Of a stretch of 64,000 nt of DNA, positions 1-8,225 are shown in pieces (position 1 is the stretch's first letter; every line of letters begins with the position of its first letter). A program made the translations under genes and the position numbers. The DNA is from Flagellimonas maritima (lineage in GTDB: Bacteria > Bacteroidota > Bacteroidia > Flavobacteriales > Flavobacteriaceae), in NCBI RefSeq assembly GCF_003269425.1, contig NZ_CP030104.1, positions 1,297,501 through 1,361,500 on the forward strand, given 5' to 3'. Below the pieces are notes generated by a model. That model was not told where the DNA came from and ran no database searches. It worked only from the letters and a program-made list of their open reading frames with translations.

Positions 1-793
1 TAAACAGCATTGAACCATCATTGTCCTTAAATGGTTTGTTCTTCATATCCACGGCAATGGTATCCGTAGATGGTTTTTGATTGGAATATGTGATGTTGAA
101 TTGGGTATCTGTTTCTTTGGAAATCTTTGGCCCTGCCTGCATATGTTCTTTTTTGAACATGGCATCGTGCTGCTCGGATATTGTAAAATGAAGATTGGCA
201 TTACCTCCTGTTTTTGCATAAAGTGCTGCTTCTTTTAAATGTTCTTCGAACGGTGTTGCACTTTGTTTGCCATAGTTATGAAATGGCAATAGCCCTTTTG
301 GATAAAACCCGTAATTAAGTCCATCTTCCATGAGCATTTCCTTTACGAACAGATAGGCTTTTTCATCTAAATTGTTCGCTTTTGCTGAGACCCTATCCAT
401 AATATGCTCGTAAAACGGAAGGTTTTCCATTTCGGACGTAAACTGTTGTACCGCTGTATCACCAGTCCTTTCAATATAAGTTGAAAGTGTTTCTTGGGAA
501 GGGTCATAGGCCTCCAAAAAATTGAACATCGCCTTAAACATTCTAGATGCCGCTCCGGAAGCTGGAACAAATTTCAGAAGTGCCAAGTCACCACGAACGC
601 TTTCAAAATATTGAATGAGCTCCTTTTCCTCTTTTTCGGAAAACTTTAAAATACCGTCTGAGATAACAGCGGCCCTTTCCAATTTCACAAATGGGATTCC
701 TTCTTTAAACGTTTCTATTTGATCGAGTACTTTTTCCTTGGAAATTCCTTTTTTTTCTAGTTGTTCTAAGTCTTGCTGACTAAAGTCGGTCAT
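1..793 (-). CDS. DUF4301 family protein, C-terminus cut by window edge
   Basis: About 264 residues are visible, beginning MTDFSQQDLEQLEKKGIS; the frame is still open at base 1, so the 3' end lies outside the window. The glycine/alanine-rich stretch FVPASGAASRMFKAMFNF and the later LLPFHNYGKQSATPFEEHL are what I associate with the DUF4301 family, common in Flavobacteriia and of unknown function. No signal peptide or membrane segment is seen. The start overlaps the stop of the upstream ATPase by 4 bases (ATGA), so the two are probably translationally coupled and part of the pnuC operon. The family call is from memory of the pattern, not a search. Confidence 0.7.
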   Translation of the reverse strand, partial: MTDFSQQDLEQLEKKGISKEKVLDQIETFKEGIPFVKLERAAVISDGILKFSEKEEKELIQYFESVRGDLALLKFVPASGAASRMFKAMFNFLEAYDPSQETLSTYIERTGDTAVQQFTSEMENLPFYEHIMDRVSAKANNLDEKAYLFVKEMLMEDGLNYGFYPKGLLPFHNYGKQSATPFEEHLKEAALYAKTGGNANLHFTISEQHDAMFKKEHMQAGPKISKETDTQFNITYSNQKPSTDTIAVDMKNKPFKDNDGSMLF

Positions 794-1353
794 TGTTCCA
801 AAAGTTTATTTATATGTTCTACTGCAGTTTTGAGCCTTGTTTTTTTATCTCCTTTCAAGATAACGAAATTCCGATTGTATTTTTTCAACGTATCATGGAA
901 ATATGCAAACATTTTTTTTCTTTCGTCGGGCTTGTCCCTAAGGTCGTCCGCTTCCCACGGGGTATCTATATAGGTCAAGAAATAAAGGTCATAGGTATTC
1001 TTCAACGCATACTTTTCCAGAACAGGGTCACAATAACCTATATAATATGCTTCGGAATATACTTTGGTTTCCAATAAATCCGTATCGCAAATCAGTAAAT
1101 CTGTAGCTTTTTTGGTCAACTCATTTTCCAAACGGATCTGTCCTTCAGCGATAGGCAACAAATCTTGCGGTTCACAGGTTTTACGTTCGTTGTTCCATTT
1201 ATCTTGTAGATACTCTCGCGCATATTCGGGCACCCACACAGTGTTATAATGTCTTGCCAGTTGTTGTGATAATGTAGTTTTTCCTGTAGACTCAGGGCCA
1301 AAAAGAACTACTTTAATAAGGTTTGAGGGCTCTTGCCCAAATTTGTCTTCCAT
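790..1353 (-). CDS. AAA/P-loop ATPase, NadR C-terminal (nicotinamide riboside kinase)-like
   Basis: 187 residues. The Walker A motif GPESTGKTT sits at about residues 19-27, right at the N-terminus, followed by VPEYAREYL and a Walker B-like LLICDTDLLETKVYSE, the pattern of the ribosylnicotinamide kinase domain of NadR (nicotinamide riboside + ATP to NMN). The N-terminal adenylyltransferase domain of full NadR is absent, so it is a stand-alone kinase-like protein. It follows a PnuC-type permease, fitting phosphorylation trapping of an imported riboside. No other ATG lies ahead of the P-loop, so its start overlaps the end of pnuC by 46 bases. Substrate is inferred; see the thiamine alternative for the operon. 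Confidence 0.8.
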   Translation of the reverse strand: MEDKFGQEPSNLIKVVLFGPESTGKTTLSQQLARHYNTVWVPEYAREYLQDKWNNERKTCEPQDLLPIAEGQIRLENELTKKATDLLICDTDLLETKVYSEAYYIGYCDPVLEKYALKNTYDLYFLTYIDTPWEADDLRDKPDERKKMFAYFHDTLKKYNRNFVILKGDKKTRLKTAVEHINKLLEQ

Positions 1354-1946
1354 GCTCTGTAACCGAAAATAGCAATTATAGTCAATAAAAAATACAGCAA
1401 AGAACTGAAAATCAGTCCTTTGTACCAGTATAGCGGCACGGTGATAATGTCACCAACGATCCAATAGACCCAGTTCTCCAATTTTTTCTTTGCCATCAAC
1501 CACATTCCCACAAAAAAGATAGCCGTAGTGAGGGTATCCACATAGGCGGTCCACGTATCGAACTTTTTAAATACAATATAAACGACCAATACAAAGACAA
1601 TGGCCCCAATGAATAAAAGCACCGACCATTTCTTTTCTTTGGAAGTGGTCTTGGTAATGGGAACAAAATGTGTAGCATCCACTTTTCGGGTCCACAGGTA
1701 CCATCCTATAATACTCATAACAAAATAATACGCGTTGATTAGCATATCGCCCAACAGACCAAAGACCAAAAGGATATATACAAAGATTCCCGTACTGATG
1801 ATGCCCGTAGGAAAGACTAGGATATTCTCGCGTTTAGAGTACCAAACACTGAGCAGTCCAAAAACCACCCCAATCATTTCCAACACGATCAAATGTGTTG
1901 GAACACCTTCGTATTGTGCAAAAATCCAATCAAAAATGTGGCTCAT
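1308..1946 (-). CDS. pnuC: PnuC-family vitamin-precursor transporter
   Basis: 212 residues with about seven hydrophobic segments. The tryptophan-rich helix pattern (IIGWYLWTRKVD, WTAYVDTLTTAIFFVGMWLMAKKKLENWVYWIVGD) is typical of PnuC transporters, which take up nicotinamide riboside by facilitated diffusion in the inner membrane. The WxxW-type ligand-binding helices are present. It overlaps the upstream thiamine-binding-family gene by 17 bases and the downstream kinase-like gene by 46 bases. Because PnuT, the thiamine-specific branch, is common in Bacteroidota, the substrate could be thiamine; the kinase neighbour favours nicotinamide riboside and the other neighbour favours thiamine. Confidence 0.85.
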   Translation of the reverse strand: MSHIFDWIFAQYEGVPTHLIVLEMIGVVFGLLSVWYSKRENILVFPTGIISTGIFVYILLVFGLLGDMLINAYYFVMSIIGWYLWTRKVDATHFVPITKTTSKEKKWSVLLFIGAIVFVLVVYIVFKKFDTWTAYVDTLTTAIFFVGMWLMAKKKLENWVYWIVGDIITVPLYWYKGLIFSSLLYFLLTIIAIFGYRAWKTNLGKSPQTLLK

Positions 1947-2190
1947 ACCCGCTTCTGTCAGATTTTACAATCTTCATATTAAGTAGTATGTGCTCGACAT
2001 TTTCAAACGTATCTTTTATTTCCTTGTGTAGGGTTTTCATCACCTCATCGTACTCACCATAGACCTGGGTACTCAATGGGTTTTCTAAAATGGTAAGTCC
2101 AGAAGCTCGAAGTTTTTGGATGAAGTTTATGATAGGTGCCTCAAAATCATCTTGTAGGGGAGTCAACGCAAGTTCAACAGATATTTTCAT
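1930..2190 (-). CDS. Thiamine-binding (YkoF/MTH1187, DUF77) family protein
   Basis: 86 residues starting MKISVELALTPLQDDFEAP; I prefer this ATG at 2190 to a TTG two codons upstream. The single ferredoxin-like fold with a central VYGEYDEVMKTLHKEI helix matches the short members of the MTH1187/YkoF-like family, some of which bind hydroxymethylpyrimidine or thiamine. It is cytosolic, with no signal peptide. It is the first gene of the pnuC operon, overlapping pnuC, which argues that the transported compound may be a thiamine precursor. The family assignment is moderately sure; ligand is not shown. Confidence 0.65.
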   Translation of the reverse strand: MKISVELALTPLQDDFEAPIINFIQKLRASGLTILENPLSTQVYGEYDEVMKTLHKEIKDTFENVEHILLNMKIVKSDRSGYEPHF

Positions 2191-2226
2191 TATCAAAAAT
2201 TAATGGCAAAGCTACTAAAGGAAATC

Positions 2227-2868
2227 CTATCCGCCTATCATACGCAAGGCATAAACGCAGGTAAAACCTTCAAACTCCAAAAACTCAACATGATAATGTG
2301 ATTCTTTCCCTTTGTACAAAATTTGAGCACTTGTTTTTCTATCATCAAACAGAAAATCAGTGACATCAATATGTCTCAAAAAACTAAGCCCTTGGGTTGC
2401 ATTAATTTTATATAGCGATTCCTTTGCACCCCAAACAATGGTCAATTTTCTAACTATGGCCTCTGTGTTTGCCAAAGTCCTATATTCTTGTATTGGAGTA
2501 AACTTGTGGGCTATGCGCAATATTTTATCCCGTTGTTTTTCAATATCTATTCCAACCTCGTCGGTATTGCTAATTATGATTCCCGTAAAATCATGGGAGT
2601 GCGTAATAGAAATGTAATTACCATCTTTTAAGTGTGGTTTCCCCACCTCGTCATAAAATAAATCACTATCCAAATAACCCGCTTCTGCCAGTAGATGCCG
2701 TATGCTCAGAAAGGCCCTTCGATGCGCTTGGGACTTCATACCGTTCATTCGATCTTGACAATGGGGCGTTAGGTGAATATTATGCTGTAGTTCCTCTTCA
2801 GGTTCGGTAACCTTCCAAATAAAAACTTGGGTAGTGGACGAGACTGTTATGGTTTTGTAAAGGGGCAC
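2227..2868 (-). CDS. 4'-phosphopantetheinyl transferase superfamily protein
   Basis: 213 residues with a GTG start at 2868. The two signature motifs are clear: DEVGIDIEKQ near residue 110, holding the Mg2+-binding aspartate and glutamate, and WGAKESLYKI near residue 150. HSHDFTGIII upstream is the usual approach to the first motif. The length fits the Sfp-like class, which transfers phosphopantetheine from CoA to carrier proteins. It lies alone, divergent from ahcY with about 70 bases between the starts. Whether it serves fatty acid ACP or a secondary pathway cannot be said; no carrier protein lies in the window. Confidence 0.9.
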   Translation of the reverse strand: MPLYKTITVSSTTQVFIWKVTEPEEELQHNIHLTPHCQDRMNGMKSQAHRRAFLSIRHLLAEAGYLDSDLFYDEVGKPHLKDGNYISITHSHDFTGIIISNTDEVGIDIEKQRDKILRIAHKFTPIQEYRTLANTEAIVRKLTIVWGAKESLYKINATQGLSFLRHIDVTDFLFDDRKTSAQILYKGKESHYHVEFLEFEGFTCVYALRMIGG

Positions 2869-2940
2869 GACTAAAAGTTAAGTAATTTGTACCTTTGCTG
2901 GCTGTTAAGCGAAACTACAAAAGTAAATTTAAAAAAAGCT

Positions 2941-4257
2941 ATGAGCACAAAGACAATTCCCTATGTACCTTATAAAGTGAAAGATATCTCTTTAGCGGAT
3001 TGGGGCCGAAAAGAAATTAACCTTGCCGAAGCCGAAATGCCCGGTCTTATGGCATTGAGAAAAGAATATAAAGATGAACAGCCTTTAAAAGGTACACGTA
3101 TTGCAGGATGTCTGCACATGACAATTCAAACAGCAGTTTTGATCGAAACCTTGGTCGAACTTGGCGCAGATGTAACCTGGAGTTCCTGTAACATATTTTC
3201 TACCCAAGACCATGCAGCGGCAGCTATTGCAGCAGCTGGAGTTCCCGTTTATGCCTGGAAAGGAATGAACGAGGAAGAATTTGATTGGTGTATTGAGCAA
3301 ACCTTGTTCTTTGGGGAAGATAGAAAGCCTCTGAACATGATTTTGGATGATGGTGGGGATTTGACCAATATGGTTCTGGATCAATATCCAGAATTGGCTT
3401 CCGGTATCAAAGGGCTTTCAGAAGAGACTACTACTGGAGTACACCGGTTGTACGAACGGGTTAAAAATGGAACACTGCCCATGCCGGCAATCAATGTCAA
3501 CGATTCCGTTACCAAATCAAAATTTGATAATAAATACGGATGTAAAGAAAGTGCCGTGGATGCCATTCGCCGTGCCACGGATACCATGCTAGCAGGGAAA
3601 CGTGTAGTGGTTGCAGGTTATGGTGATGTAGGAAAAGGAACCGCTGCTTCCTTTAGAGGGGCAGGTGCCATTGTTACCGTTACCGAAATTGACCCAATAT
3701 GCGCCTTACAAGCCTGTATGGACGGGTATGAAGTCAAAAAACTGGAAACGGTAATCGGTAAAGCCGATATTGTAATTACCACAACGGGAAACAAAGATAT
3801 TATTCGTGAAGAACATTTCCAGGCCTTAAAGGACAAGGCGATTGTCTGTAACATTGGTCATTTTGACAATGAAATAGATATGGCATGGTTAAACGGTACT
3901 TTTGGCGATACCAAGGATGAAATTAAACCACAAGTGGATAAGTATACCATTGACGGTAAGGACATTATTATCTTGGCCGAAGGTCGATTGGTAAACCTGG
4001 GCTGTGCAACGGGACATCCAAGTTTTGTAATGAGTAATTCATTTACAAATCAGACTTTGGCACAAATCGAGTTATGGAACAATAGTGACAACTATGAAAA
4101 TGATGTCTACATGCTTCCAAAACACCTGGATGAAAAAGTAGCAAAATTACATTTGGAGCGTTTGGGTGCCGAACTAACGGAGCTTAAACAAGACCAAGCG
4201 GAATATATAGGTGTAACGGTTGAAGGTCCCTTTAAACCGGAATATTACAGATATTAG
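2941..4257 (+). CDS. ahcY: Adenosylhomocysteinase
   Basis: 438 residues from the ATG at 2941 (an upstream in-frame extension to 2887 lacks family similarity). Hydrolyses S-adenosylhomocysteine to adenosine and homocysteine with bound NAD. The NAD-binding motif [19 protein letters not shown] lies near residue 220, the substrate region [15 protein letters not shown] near residue 55, and the C-terminus ends FKPEYYRY, as in the family. It is full length. A TACCTTTG box at 2890-2897 is a plausible -7 element. A strong hairpin follows the stop, so it is probably transcribed alone. Confidence 0.98.
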   Translation: MSTKTIPYVPYKVKDISLADWGRKEINLAEAEMPGLMALRKEYKDEQPLKGTRIAGCLHMTIQTAVLIETLVELGADVTWSSCNIFSTQDHAAAAIAAAGVPVYAWKGMNEEEFDWCIEQTLFFGEDRKPLNMILDDGGDLTNMVLDQYPELASGIKGLSEETTTGVHRLYERVKNGTLPMPAINVNDSVTKSKFDNKYGCKESAVDAIRRATDTMLAGKRVVVAGYGDVGKGTAASFRGAGAIVTVTEIDPICALQACMDGYEVKKLETVIGKADIVITTTGNKDIIREEHFQALKDKAIVCNIGHFDNEIDMAWLNGTFGDTKDEIKPQVDKYTIDGKDIIILAEGRLVNLGCATGHPSFVMSNSFTNQTLAQIELWNNSDNYENDVYMLPKHLDEKVAKLHLERLGAELTELKQDQAEYIGVTVEGPFKPEYYRY

Positions 4258-4300
4258 TCACTTTCCGGTTTTTGGAAGGATTTACAATAGAGATAAATCC

Positions 4301-4335
4301 AATAAACCCTTGCAGGTCTGCAAGGGTTTATTATT
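4301..4335 (+). terminator. Intrinsic terminator after ahcY
   Basis: A perfect 15-bp inverted repeat, AATAAACCCTTGCAG then CTGCAAGGGTTTATT, separated by 2 bases, lies 43 bases after the ahcY stop and is followed by an AT-rich tail. The stem is symmetrical, but the only gene reading towards it is ahcY. Confidence 0.85.
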
Positions 4336-4368
4336 ATATGCGATATTTACACTTTTAATTGTTCTCGA

Positions 4369-5472
4369 ATGAATATCATCCTTACTGGATCAACAGGGAC
4401 ACTCGGTTCTCAAATTCTTTTTTCATTACTTGAAAACAGATTTGATATTCTTGAAAAAGTATACCTCATTGTACGCAAGAAAAAATTGACTTCCCCAAAA
4501 GAAAGGGTTTTAAAAATGCTTGATAGTAGTGCAGCTCCAAAATTTATTGGGATGCATAAAGAAGAGCTTACTAAAAAAACAATCGTAATTGGTGCGGATA
4601 GGTTGTTGGAACCAAACAAATTTCTTGAGGAAAACAAAAAATATTATTTTATTCACTCGGCAGGCTACGTTAATCTTTCCGTAAATCCTGATAGTAAAGA
4701 GGAGATTTTTAGAGAAAATCTTGCACTTACCCAGTCTATATTCGAAGTGTATTCGACCTACCTTAAAAAATTCATATACATAAGCACTGCATTTTCCATC
4801 GGTAAATTAGATGGGTTATTGAACGATAATTACGTAAATGTAGAACAGAAGGAATATCGCAACTTTTACGAAGCATCAAAGCATGCAGCGGAAAAATTTT
4901 TGGTTAAAGAAGGAATCAAAAAAGAAATCCCGATTCAGATATTGCGCCCTAGTGTTTTGGGCGGAAATATTATGGACAAACCAAGTTTCTTTATTTCAAA
5001 GTACATGGTATTCTACCTTTTTGCAAAGTTCTTCTACCGTAACACCTCGGTCGATTCTGTACGGATACAGGCAAATATCGATAGTAAACTAAATATTATC
5101 CCTACGGATTATGCAGCCAAGGTAATTGCCAAAGTATTTGATACCAATGTTCAACAACTCAATATCGTTAATTCTGAAGGCACCAATATCTTTAACGGAA
5201 TTTCAAAAATCCTGGAAACGGTCAATTTTAAAAATTTTAAGCTTACGCAAGAGCTAATTACTACTGCATCTGAATTTGAAAGTTCGTTGGAACAGTTTTA
5301 TTATGAGACCATTGGGGTGCATCTTACACCATACCTGACTTCAAAACCCTATGAGTGGGATACTACGTTGTTGGAAAGTATTTTGCCCTTGCCCAAGTAT
5401 AATCTAGAGGATTATCTTGTAGCTACGGTCGAATTTGCTAAAATGAACGGTTTTAAAAATCAGCGATGGTAA
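4369..5472 (+). CDS. SDR family oxidoreductase, thioester-reductase-like
   Basis: 367 residues. The N-terminal TGSTGTLGSQ is the Rossmann GxxGxxG motif, and YEASKHAAEKFL near residue 167 gives the catalytic Tyr-x3-Lys. Strand pattern FIYISTAFSIG before it, and ILRPSVLGG after, fit the extended SDRs of the NAD_binding_4 group (thioester reductase / male-sterility-type acyl-CoA reductases), which reduce acyl thioesters to aldehydes or alcohols. There is no carrier or adenylation domain. Only 12 bases separate it from the next gene, so the two are co-transcribed. Its substrate is unknown. Confidence 0.75.
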   Translation: MNIILTGSTGTLGSQILFSLLENRFDILEKVYLIVRKKKLTSPKERVLKMLDSSAAPKFIGMHKEELTKKTIVIGADRLLEPNKFLEENKKYYFIHSAGYVNLSVNPDSKEEIFRENLALTQSIFEVYSTYLKKFIYISTAFSIGKLDGLLNDNYVNVEQKEYRNFYEASKHAAEKFLVKEGIKKEIPIQILRPSVLGGNIMDKPSFFISKYMVFYLFAKFFYRNTSVDSVRIQANIDSKLNIIPTDYAAKVIAKVFDTNVQQLNIVNSEGTNIFNGISKILETVNFKNFKLTQELITTASEFESSLEQFYYETIGVHLTPYLTSKPYEWDTTLLESILPLPKYNLEDYLVATVEFAKMNGFKNQRW

Positions 5473-5484
5473 TTTTTATAAAGA

Positions 5485-6597
5485 ATGGATAATAAATGGT
5501 TTGAAATAGAAAACGTAGAAACGATAGACTCGCCTTCAGTTGCGATCTTTAAAAACCATGTGGTGCACAATATCAAAGAAATGGTCGCTTTGGTCAATGG
5601 CAAGGTTGAAAGATTGATGCCACATGTCAAGACCAACAAAATGCCCAAAATAATGCAATTGTTGATGGATGCTGGGATCTCCAACTTTAAGGCTTCGACC
5701 ATTTCCGAGGCAGAAATCGCTGCGGAGACGGGAGCAAATTCAGTTTTGATTGCGCACCAGTTGGTAGGGCCCAAAGTAGACCGATTTCTTTCTTTGATCT
5801 CCCATTTTTCAGAAACGACGTTCTCGACTCTGATCGATTCTATTGAAACGGCCGAATTATTGAACTCCAAAGCCAGCAAAATAGATATAAAAGTCAACAT
5901 TTACATTGATATCAATAATGGTATGGACCGTTCAGGAATCAAGATTGGGACAGACTTGGATAAGCTTATTATTTTTTTGAAGGATTGCAAGGCGCTTCAA
6001 TTTAAAGGATTACATGTATATGATGGACATTTACGCGATGCTGATTTTTCAACCCGAAACGAAAAAATAGAAAATGGATTTGTAACGGTAACCGATTATT
6101 TCCAAAATCTTAAAAAAGAGTATCCTTCGATTCAGATGATTTGTGGGGGAACACCTTCTTTTACCTCTCACCTATTGAACAAAGACCGAATTACCAGCCC
6201 TGGAACCTGCGTGCTTTGGGATTGGGGATACAGTGAAAAGCTAACGGAACAAAACTTTAAGTACGCCGCACTGTTGGTAACCCGAATCATTTCCAAACCT
6301 ACCGAAGGTATTGTTACATTGGATTTAGGCCATAAATCTGTTGCACCGGAAAACCCAATCGACAAAAGGGTAAAGTTTCTTAATTTGGAAGATTATGAAT
6401 TGCTCTCGCAAAGTGAGGAGCACGGTGTTCTAAAGGTTCGGAATTGGGAAGAGCTTCAAATCGGCGATGTCCTTTATGGCGTTCCTTACCATGTTTGTCC
6501 AACCATAAACCTTCACGATGAAGTATCCGTAATCGAAAATGGTCAAAAGACCAATACCTGGGAAATCACTGCTAGAAAACGTAAAATAAACTTTTAA
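5485..6597 (+). CDS. D-threonine aldolase (D-TA) family PLP-dependent enzyme
   Basis: 370 residues with an alanine racemase-like N-terminal barrel: RLMPHVKTNKMPKI at about residues 43-56 supplies the PLP-binding lysine, and later DINNGMDRSGI, YDGHLRD and GGTPSF match the fold-type III aldolase/dehydratase family. The C-terminal part carries DLGHKSVAPENP and YGVPYHVCPTINLHDE, with the His and Cys that bind the divalent metal in D-TA enzymes. Likely cleaves or dehydrates a D-hydroxyamino acid in the cytosol. It is second in a two-gene operon; the link to the SDR is not understood. Confidence 0.88.
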   Translation: MDNKWFEIENVETIDSPSVAIFKNHVVHNIKEMVALVNGKVERLMPHVKTNKMPKIMQLLMDAGISNFKASTISEAEIAAETGANSVLIAHQLVGPKVDRFLSLISHFSETTFSTLIDSIETAELLNSKASKIDIKVNIYIDINNGMDRSGIKIGTDLDKLIIFLKDCKALQFKGLHVYDGHLRDADFSTRNEKIENGFVTVTDYFQNLKKEYPSIQMICGGTPSFTSHLLNKDRITSPGTCVLWDWGYSEKLTEQNFKYAALLVTRIISKPTEGIVTLDLGHKSVAPENPIDKRVKFLNLEDYELLSQSEEHGVLKVRNWEELQIGDVLYGVPYHVCPTINLHDEVSVIENGQKTNTWEITARKRKINF

Positions 6598-6603
6598 AAA
6601 TAA

Positions 6604-6635
6604 AAAACCTCACTGGTTAGCGAGGTTTCTTTTAT
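6604..6635. terminator. Bidirectional terminator between D-TA gene and rpmA
   Basis: AAACCTC ... GAGGTTT inverted repeat (6605-6611 / 6622-6628), A-run before and T-rich tail after, placed between two convergent genes. Confidence 0.75.
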
Positions 6636-6655
6636 ATAATAGTAAGAGGTGTTTA

Positions 6656-6916
6656 TTAAGCCTCAAACGGCTCAATGGAAACAAATGATTTTCCGCCAGC
6701 TTTCTTTTGAAATTTTACAATACCATCTACTCTTGCATGCAATGTATGATCTTTCCCTAAATATACATTTTCGCCTGGGTTGTGCTTGGTGCCACGTTGC
6801 CTAACAATGATGTTACCGGCAACGGCAGCTTGTCCACCAAAAATCTTAACGCCTAAGCGTTTTGATTCTGACTCTCTACCGTTTTTTGAACTACCTACAC
6901 CTTTCTTATGTGCCAT
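6656..6916 (-). CDS. rpmA: 50S ribosomal protein bL27
   Basis: 86 residues, [20 protein letters not shown] at the N-terminus and [15 protein letters not shown] centrally, all standard for bL27, whose N-terminal tail reaches the peptidyl-transferase centre. The tail begins directly with the mature sequence, so no prepeptide of the Firmicutes type is present. It follows rplU by 24 bases, the normal rplU-rpmA order. Confidence 0.98.
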   Translation of the reverse strand: MAHKKGVGSSKNGRESESKRLGVKIFGGQAAVAGNIIVRQRGTKHNPGENVYLGKDHTLHARVDGIVKFQKKAGGKSFVSIEPFEA

Positions 6917-6940
6917 GATATATAATTTTTAGTTCTTTTC

Positions 6941-7498
6941 TTATTTACTTAAAGCTTCTATCAATTCTGCTTTCTTCATTGAAGATATTCCGGAAATTCC
7001 TTTGGCTTTCGCCATTTCCTTCAATTCAGCAACCGTTTTTGCACTCAAATCCTCGGTCTTTTTGGAAGCCTCTTTTTTTGGAGCTTCAACCTTAGTTTCT
7101 TTAGCTTTCTTTGCTTCTGTAGTTTTCTTTACTTCTGTAGTCGGTTTTTCTGCCTTGGCTTTAGTTGAAGTAGCTTTTTTAGCTCCTTTGGCCAAAATAC
7201 TTTCTACAACAATCTCTGTTAAAGACTGTCTATGTCCGTTTTTTACACGGTATCCTTTACGTCTTTTCTTTTTAAAGACAATTACCTTATCACCTTTAAG
7301 GTGTTTTATTACTTTGGCCTCTACGGCCGCACCTTCTATGACCGGGGCGCCAACGGTAACGTCACCTGCGTCGTCCAAAAGAAGCACTTTATCAAAAGTT
7401 ACTTTTTTACCCTCTTCTGTCTGCAAACGGTGAACGTACACTTTCTGGTCTTTTGCAACTTTAAATTGCTGCCCTGCCATCTCTACAATTGCGTACAT
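6941..7498 (-). CDS. rplU: 50S ribosomal protein bL21 with Lys/Ala linker and C-terminal Rho-N/SAP-like domain
   Basis: 185 residues against about 103 for a usual bL21. Residues 1-100 are bL21 (YAIVEMAGQQFKVAKDQ, VIVFKKKRRKGYRVKNGHRQ). Residues about 105-150 are a low-complexity Lys/Ala/Thr/Glu linker. Residues about 151-185 (AKTVAELKEMAKAKGISG then MKKAELIEAL) look like a helix-extended-helix module of the Rho N-terminal/SAP type, able to bind nucleic acid. The same fusion is known in Bacteroidota annotations. A good promoter lies about 50 bases upstream. Function of the extension is unknown; an RNA-binding role on the ribosome surface is inference. Confidence 0.95.
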   Translation of the reverse strand: MYAIVEMAGQQFKVAKDQKVYVHRLQTEEGKKVTFDKVLLLDDAGDVTVGAPVIEGAAVEAKVIKHLKGDKVIVFKKKRRKGYRVKNGHRQSLTEIVVESILAKGAKKATSTKAKAEKPTTEVKKTTEAKKAKETKVEAPKKEASKKTEDLSAKTVAELKEMAKAKGISGISSMKKAELIEALSK

Positions 7499-7548
7499 AA
7501 TGCGTTTATTAAATTTATTTATTTGTGCTTTATCAAAATTAGCGGGTG

Positions 7549-7578
7549 CAAATATACTGCTAAATCCTTAATTCACAA
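7549..7578 (-). promoter_or_regulatory. Bacteroidota-type promoter for rplU-rpmA
   Basis: On the minus strand: TTG (7578-7576), a 19-base spacer, then TATATTTG (7556-7549), matching TTG-N19-TANNTTTG, the -33/-7 consensus of the Bacteroidota housekeeping sigma factor. It lies about 50 bases upstream of the rplU start. Confidence 0.75.
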
Positions 7579-7601
7579 GTTATATTCAACCATTTGACCC
7601 A

Positions 7602-8048
7602 TTATTTTTTTGGATTATTGGAGGTTTTAAAAAGCTGCATAAAAGACAATGTTAAAACCAAAGCAGTTGCAAATCCCATTATAGCTACCGTAAAGAAAAC
7701 TATCCCTTCGAAATTAGCATAGTCTTTTGACCAAACTTTGGAGAGTTCGTCTAAAAAATCAACATCCAACTCAGTCGCATATAGTGCAAAGAAAACAGTG
7801 AAAAGCAAGGTAGCCACAAAACCTGTTGTAACGCCTGCCGTAAAACCTTTTCCATAAGAAAATTCCTTTCCCAGTCTTAGTTTTGTATATTTTATGGTTT
7901 CATAGATTCCAAACCCCGTGATAACTCCATTAAACAAGCTAAAAAAGACATTGGTATGCTTGCCCATAAGGGATAAAATCAAAAAATAAGCCATTAGACA
8001 GGCACTGGTAACTATTCCAAAACGGATAGGCAGTGTTATATTTTTCAT
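7602..8048 (-). CDS. DUF4199 domain-containing membrane protein
   Basis: 148 residues with four hydrophobic segments (near residues 10-28, 33-50, 72-92, 115-138). The KYTKLRLGKEFSYGKGFTAG loop between helices 2 and 3 is typical of DUF4199 proteins, an uncharacterised inner-membrane family of Bacteroidota. It stands alone behind the ribosomal gene promoter region. Function unknown. Confidence 0.75.
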   Translation of the reverse strand: MKNITLPIRFGIVTSACLMAYFLILSLMGKHTNVFFSLFNGVITGFGIYETIKYTKLRLGKEFSYGKGFTAGVTTGFVATLLFTVFFALYATELDVDFLDELSKVWSKDYANFEGIVFFTVAIMGFATALVLTLSFMQLFKTSNNPKK

Positions 8049-8225
8049 TTCTTACAATTTTTGGTGGATGTTTAATTTACTGAATGTTGGTGAATTATAC
8101 TAAAAATCTTGTTAAAGACTTGGTGTGTATTCTGCTTAACCTTTATATTTTAAACTGTTTTTGTGTAACTTCCATCGCTTTATTTATACAAATACATTTA
8201 ATACATAAACACAAAGTTCGCTATT

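Noticed and set aside
2869-2940. Possible SAM/SAH riboswitch before ahcY, and TPP riboswitch before the pnuC operon
   Set aside because: Only about 70 and 40 bases are available and no conserved core motif was seen.
7002-7433. 143-codon frame opposite rplU
   Set aside because: Low-complexity Ala/Phe/Ser product caused by the Lys/Ala-rich linker of L21 on the other strand.
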